A DNA stretch of 64,000 bases. Origin: Cephalopachus bancanus. Taxonomy: Eukaryota > Chordata > Mammalia > Primates > Tarsiidae. Location of the stretch: contig JAPVLO010000961.1 in the NCBI GenBank assembly GCA_027257055.1, positions 62,001 through 126,000 on the forward strand, read 5' to 3'. Shown here in pieces: positions 60,421 through 64,000 of the stretch; position 1 is the stretch's first letter; each line of letters begins with the position of its first letter. The notes beneath the pieces are model-generated. The model made no database searches, was not told the DNA's origin, and saw nothing but the letters and a program-made list of their open reading frames with translations. The translations under genes were made by a program, and so were the position numbers.

Positions 60421-61368
60421 AAACACCTTTGTCTCATCCTCTCTTTTCTTTCCATCCTTCCTTAGGCTGCAGACTTAACTTAGTTTAACCTCTGCTTCCT
60501 TTGGCTTCTGAGGACCTCAAAAATAGCTTCACAATTTGGACCCAAACACGGAACAATATAGATAATGTTACAGACATTCTGCAGAGCGAAAGAAGCCATA
60601 TACAAAATAGTGCATGCTGTAGGAGTTCATTAAGATGAAGTTCTACAACAGGCAAAACTGATCTATGGTGGAGAAAGATCACAAGAGCAGGTGCCCTCGG
60701 GTAAAGGAGCAGGGAGAACCTGGGAAGGAATACTGGGCAACTTTGGGGGGTCATGGAAATGTTCCCTATGAAGGTAAGCATGTGGGATCACACCAGAGTA
60801 TTCATCTGTCAAAACTCTACAGCTAAGATTTTACAAAGTTTCCAAGGGTATTACAAACAGAAGAGTGTCTGTGCAAAGACCCAGGTATATAAAAGTCATG
60901 ATTTTTTTTTAAGGGCTGCAAGGAATATGCTGTAAGTGACATTCTGGGGAAATTGAAGACAATGCTTAGAACTTTGGGAAAGAAAAGAACAGGGCAGGTC
61001 AGGATATCACATCACTACCAAAAAGGGTGATCCTGGTCTTATTAGCAAGGGGATGTCAATGAAAGACCAAGTAGCATCATACAGGACAAAGAGAATTGGG
61101 TAGATTAGGTTGGAACCCAGAAGACAGACTGTATAGTTCTACACTTAATACTTCAATATATGAATATCATAATCTAATATGTCATTGATATAACATCCAG
61201 CAATACTTACCTCATAAAACCAAAGAGCTTATTATGGTGGGATTTGACCTTTAGCATTTAAAATTATGAACTTTAGCAGGTGGCCGAAAGGCTTAGCCAC
61301 CTCTTTTTGACTTGTGCTTGTATATTTTATTCATAAAAATGCTATAATTGCATTTTCTATAACCTTAC

Positions 61369-61533
61369 CTTACGTTGTATAGATCCCATTCTCACAGATT
61401 TCACATCCACCGACTGGTAAGTAAGCCACAGGCCTGTATCTACATGTTGTATATAGCAAACTGAGTCTCCGTATTTTATTTCAGATGTTCCCATGCCATC
61501 AACTTCTTTTCTCACGCCTACATCCAATTTTTC
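61369..61533 (-). CDS. RYR2: RYR2 exon 13 (cardiac ryanodine receptor)
   Basis: This 165-nt exon encodes 55 codons, from EKLDVGVRKEVDG to VRMGSIQRK, matching about residues 336-390 of the human cardiac ryanodine receptor as I remember it, with no difference noted. RyR2 is the homotetrameric calcium-release channel of the sarcoplasmic reticulum in heart muscle, and this stretch is the end of its cytosolic MIR-repeat region. On the minus strand the acceptor reads CCACTTAG before the exon and the donor is AAG|GTAAGG after it, both canonical. The exon starts and ends in phase 0, so it joins exon 14 cleanly. The gene runs from high to low coordinates; earlier exons lie beyond 64000. Exon numbers follow human RYR2 and are inferred from known residue positions (R414, I419, R420, L433, P466). 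Confidence 0.95.
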
Positions 61534-61884
61534 CTAAGTGGGGGGCAAAAAGGAGAAAGCATTTTAAAAATACTAGTGCACAGCAGTAGAATCTGGGTGT
61601 CTTATAAATACACTTCTTGAAAAATTCAGCCCTCCAAAGTCCCTTAAAACAATGTTAAAATAGTCTATTCTAATAGTTTAACCTCTACTGAAAAATCAAA
61701 GTAAGAAACTGCAAAAATACATAACATATTCTTGAATTATTCACATTATTAAAAAGTTATTTGGGCCATTAACATAAAATTTTATATTGCTTAATAGTGA
61801 ATTCCAAACCCAACATCTTAAAATGAGCAGTTAACAAGTTTAATATTCTTGCTAACTAGTTAGTTGCTCTTTTTTCATTAGTGG

Positions 61885-62105
61885 TAGCTAAAAACATAGG
61901 TTTGGGGGACTGAAAATTTCAGTTTTGAGTCCAACCTCTGCAGCTTACTAATGCTAAGACCTTAGCAAGTTAATTAAACCTTTTAAGTCTCAGTTTTCTT
62001 ATCTATAGATAAAGATAATAAAAGCACCTCCCTATTTGATCAAAATAAATGAGGTGTGACATTCTTAGAAGAGTGTTTGGTATAAACTAAACTCAAATAA
62101 ACTTT
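61885..62105 (+). repeat. MIR SINE
   Basis: TGAGTCCAACCTCTGCAGCT, AGTCTCAGTTTTCTTATCTA and AAATAAATGAGGTGTGACAT follow the MIR order. Confidence 0.8.
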
Positions 62106-63385
62106 GATAATTTTGACCATGATAATGGTGACAATGATGTTAAGGGTTTTTGCTTTTTTTTTTTTTTAACTAATCAAAGATGTAATTCAGTTTCTGCTAC
62201 TGCAATTTACAACTTGGGTCACAGAGGTACTCACTCTTAAAGGGCTACTATGCCAAGCTTCCCTTGCTAGGAAGAAGTAATCAATTCCGTGATACCAACC
62301 AGAAGTTTCTTTCAAACCCCTATTTGTCTCAGTGTTTCTAACATGCTTGCTTTCAATATTTCTTCCCATGCTTAATTATGATCTTCAGGAACTCAAAGTC
62401 ATAAAGTTCTCCATAATCTTTAAAACAGCAGTGAAAAAGTGAATGAACTTCCTTTCTGTAGTTTCTCATTCTTTCTTGGTCTAACTTTCCTTGTTAAATT
62501 TACTTTAAGATTCTTCTATGTCTTTGGTTATTTGTCTTTAAAAAAATACTTCTATATAAAGCAAAAAAAGCTTTAAAAAATTGGGATGGAGTAAAATTTA
62601 TGTAAGTTATAGACAAAGATTTTTTAAATGGCAGATTTTTTTTGCATTTGCATACGTTTGTTATGTATGTAAATTGTGTGCATACTGTGCTAATAATGAC
62701 CCTAAAATGGTTATGAATGCTCCATAAACAGTTGAAAATTGACATTAATAAGAGTTGGAATTCTCAACACAAAAAAAGTCAAGGTCATCTAAGTAAACCT
62801 AAAATTATCAATTAAGTTGATTTACTCATTATACAAATAACTTGAGACACTATTCTAAGAATCTGCAATAAAACAGATGTAAACCATTCCAATTTCATTC
62901 AAACTAGATAAACTACTAGTCGACTTATACTAACCCTCTCAATAGGAAAATTAAATTCTGGGGGAAATTATAACAATGTAATTATCTTTCCAGAATAGAA
63001 AGATAAGCCTCTTAACATTCTCTTTTTTCTTTTATCCAAGGAAATTAGATTGTAGCTTGATCATTTTAGGCTTGTGGATTGTGTTTTGAGAAGTTATACA
63101 ATCATTAATGGTAAAGTTATGCTTTTTTTGCTTTATATAGAAGTGGTTCAAATCCCTCTCTTGATTAGAAGATTTAATTATGAAATTTCATGATGACTGG
63201 GTTTTAATAATTACTCTGACCCTCGAGTCAGATAAAAACTGATTAAAATGACATCAGAAAAAAGAGTGTGATCATTTGCTGAATGAAAGACCAGAAGTCA
63301 TTCATGTTCTTTCCTCCTTTTATTTTCTGTCATTTTCTGTAGCTCAGGCTCAGAAGAAATTCAGGTGAAAATAACCCACGTGCTT

Positions 63386-63911
63386 TTTTAAAAAAATTTT
63401 TGAGTTATAGGGTACATGTGATGATTTGCTATGTATGTAAATTGTGTGCAGGTGAGGCTTGGGCTGCTCCTGAGCCCTCTCACCCCCGGTAGTGGACATG
63501 GTACCCAATGAGTGATTGTGTACCCTCATCTCTCTTCCCTCCCTCCATTAGCAGTGCCCAGTGTCCATTGTTCCCAGTGTTTAGGGCCCGCTTATGAGTG
63601 AGAACATGTGGTATTCAGTTCTTTGTTTCCGTAGTAGTTCACTTAGAATGATGGTCTCCATCTGCATCCATGTTGCTGCAAAGGACATGCTTTTCTTCTT
63701 CTTTATAGTGGCATTTTCTCAAAGAACTACACATTGAGCTATCATATGATCCAGCAATCCCACTTCTGGGAATATACCCAGAGGAACACAAATTGCTCTA
63801 CCAATAAGACACCTGCACATACATGTTCACTACAGCACTATTCACAATAGCAAAAACATGGAACCAATCCTGATGACCATAAAAGTAGCTGGATAAAGAA
63901 AATGTGGTACA
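63386..63911 (-). mobile_element. L1 3' end with 5' inversion
   Basis: 63386 to about 63713 is reverse L1 3' UTR (TTGAGTTATAGGGTACATGT, TAGGGCCCGCTTATGAGTGA). It switches at about 63714 to forward ORF2 end (AAAGAACTACACATTGAGCT, AGCAAAAACATGGAACCAAT). A second twin-primed insertion, of an older subfamily than the one at 37731. Confidence 0.85.
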
Positions 63912-64000
63912 GCCGGGCTCGGTGGCTCAGCCTGTAATCCCGTGCCACTGGGAAGCTGAGGTGAGTGGATTGCCTGAGCCCGCGGGTTCGAGACCCGCCT
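63912..64000 (+). mobile_element. Young Alu, cut by the window end
   Basis: GCCGGGCTCGGTGGCTCAGC through GGGTTCGAGACCCGCCT; nearly identical to the copy at 4941. It interrupts the inverted L1. Confidence 0.92.

Larger units (their letters stand above)
54627..61368 (-). other. RYR2: RYR2 intron 13
   Basis: A 6.7-kb intron with nested L1 copies, Alus, and an L2 split by an L1 tail. 57750-58870 and 60420-61360 contain nothing I recognise. Confidence 0.75.
61534..64000 (-). other. RYR2: RYR2 intron 12 (partial)
   Basis: Intron sequence upstream of exon 13, with a MIR near 61885-62105 and an inverted L1 plus Alu at the window edge. 62110-63380 shows no recognised element. Confidence 0.7.

Overview
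The window is nuclear DNA from a primate. It is filled with 7SL-derived dimeric Alu elements, Alu monomers, young and old L1 copies, MIR and L2 fragments, MaLR LTRs and DNA-transposon relics. The young Alus differ from the human consensus: a CTCGGTGGCTCAGCC head, a strong tRNA-like B box (GGGTTCGAGACCCGCC), a CTACAATAAATC linker and an ACTCCAACTC end. The young L1 tail (GAATTGTACCCCACATC) is also not the human type. Neither family matches the galago or lemur forms I know. A tarsier is my best guess; this is inference.

The only protein-coding gene I can support is RYR2, the cardiac ryanodine receptor, on the minus strand. Five exons are visible. In genomic order they are exon 17 (15550-15645), exon 16 (43346-43480), exon 15 (45560-45743), exon 14 (54505-54626) and exon 13 (61369-61533). 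They encode about residues 336-570, from the last MIR repeat into the first RIH domain. The rest of the window is intron sequence, including a 27.7-kb intron 16 and at least 15.5 kb of intron 17.

Exons 13 and 14 join in frame, as do 14 and 15, and 16 and 17. The canonical splice sites of exons 15 and 16 do not: one base is missing and an early stop follows. Exons 15 and 17 also carry several non-conservative changes in a very conserved protein. This could be an assembly error, a decaying duplicate or real divergence.

Region by region. 1-15549: Alu, MIR and mariner relics, plus a striking inverted repeat at 9122-9490. 15646-43345: L1-rich, with a nearly full-length L1 (20736-28172) abutting the tail of another L1, a second internally deleted L1, a solo MaLR LTR with target duplications, and an L1 with a 5' inversion. 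43346-54626: exons 14-16 with dense Alus, two in opposite orientation bracketing exon 15. 54627-64000: nested L1 and L2 copies, exon 13, and at the edge a second inverted L1 that carries a young Alu.

I found no CRISPR array, operon, rRNA or tRNA gene, and no convincing new multi-gene system.
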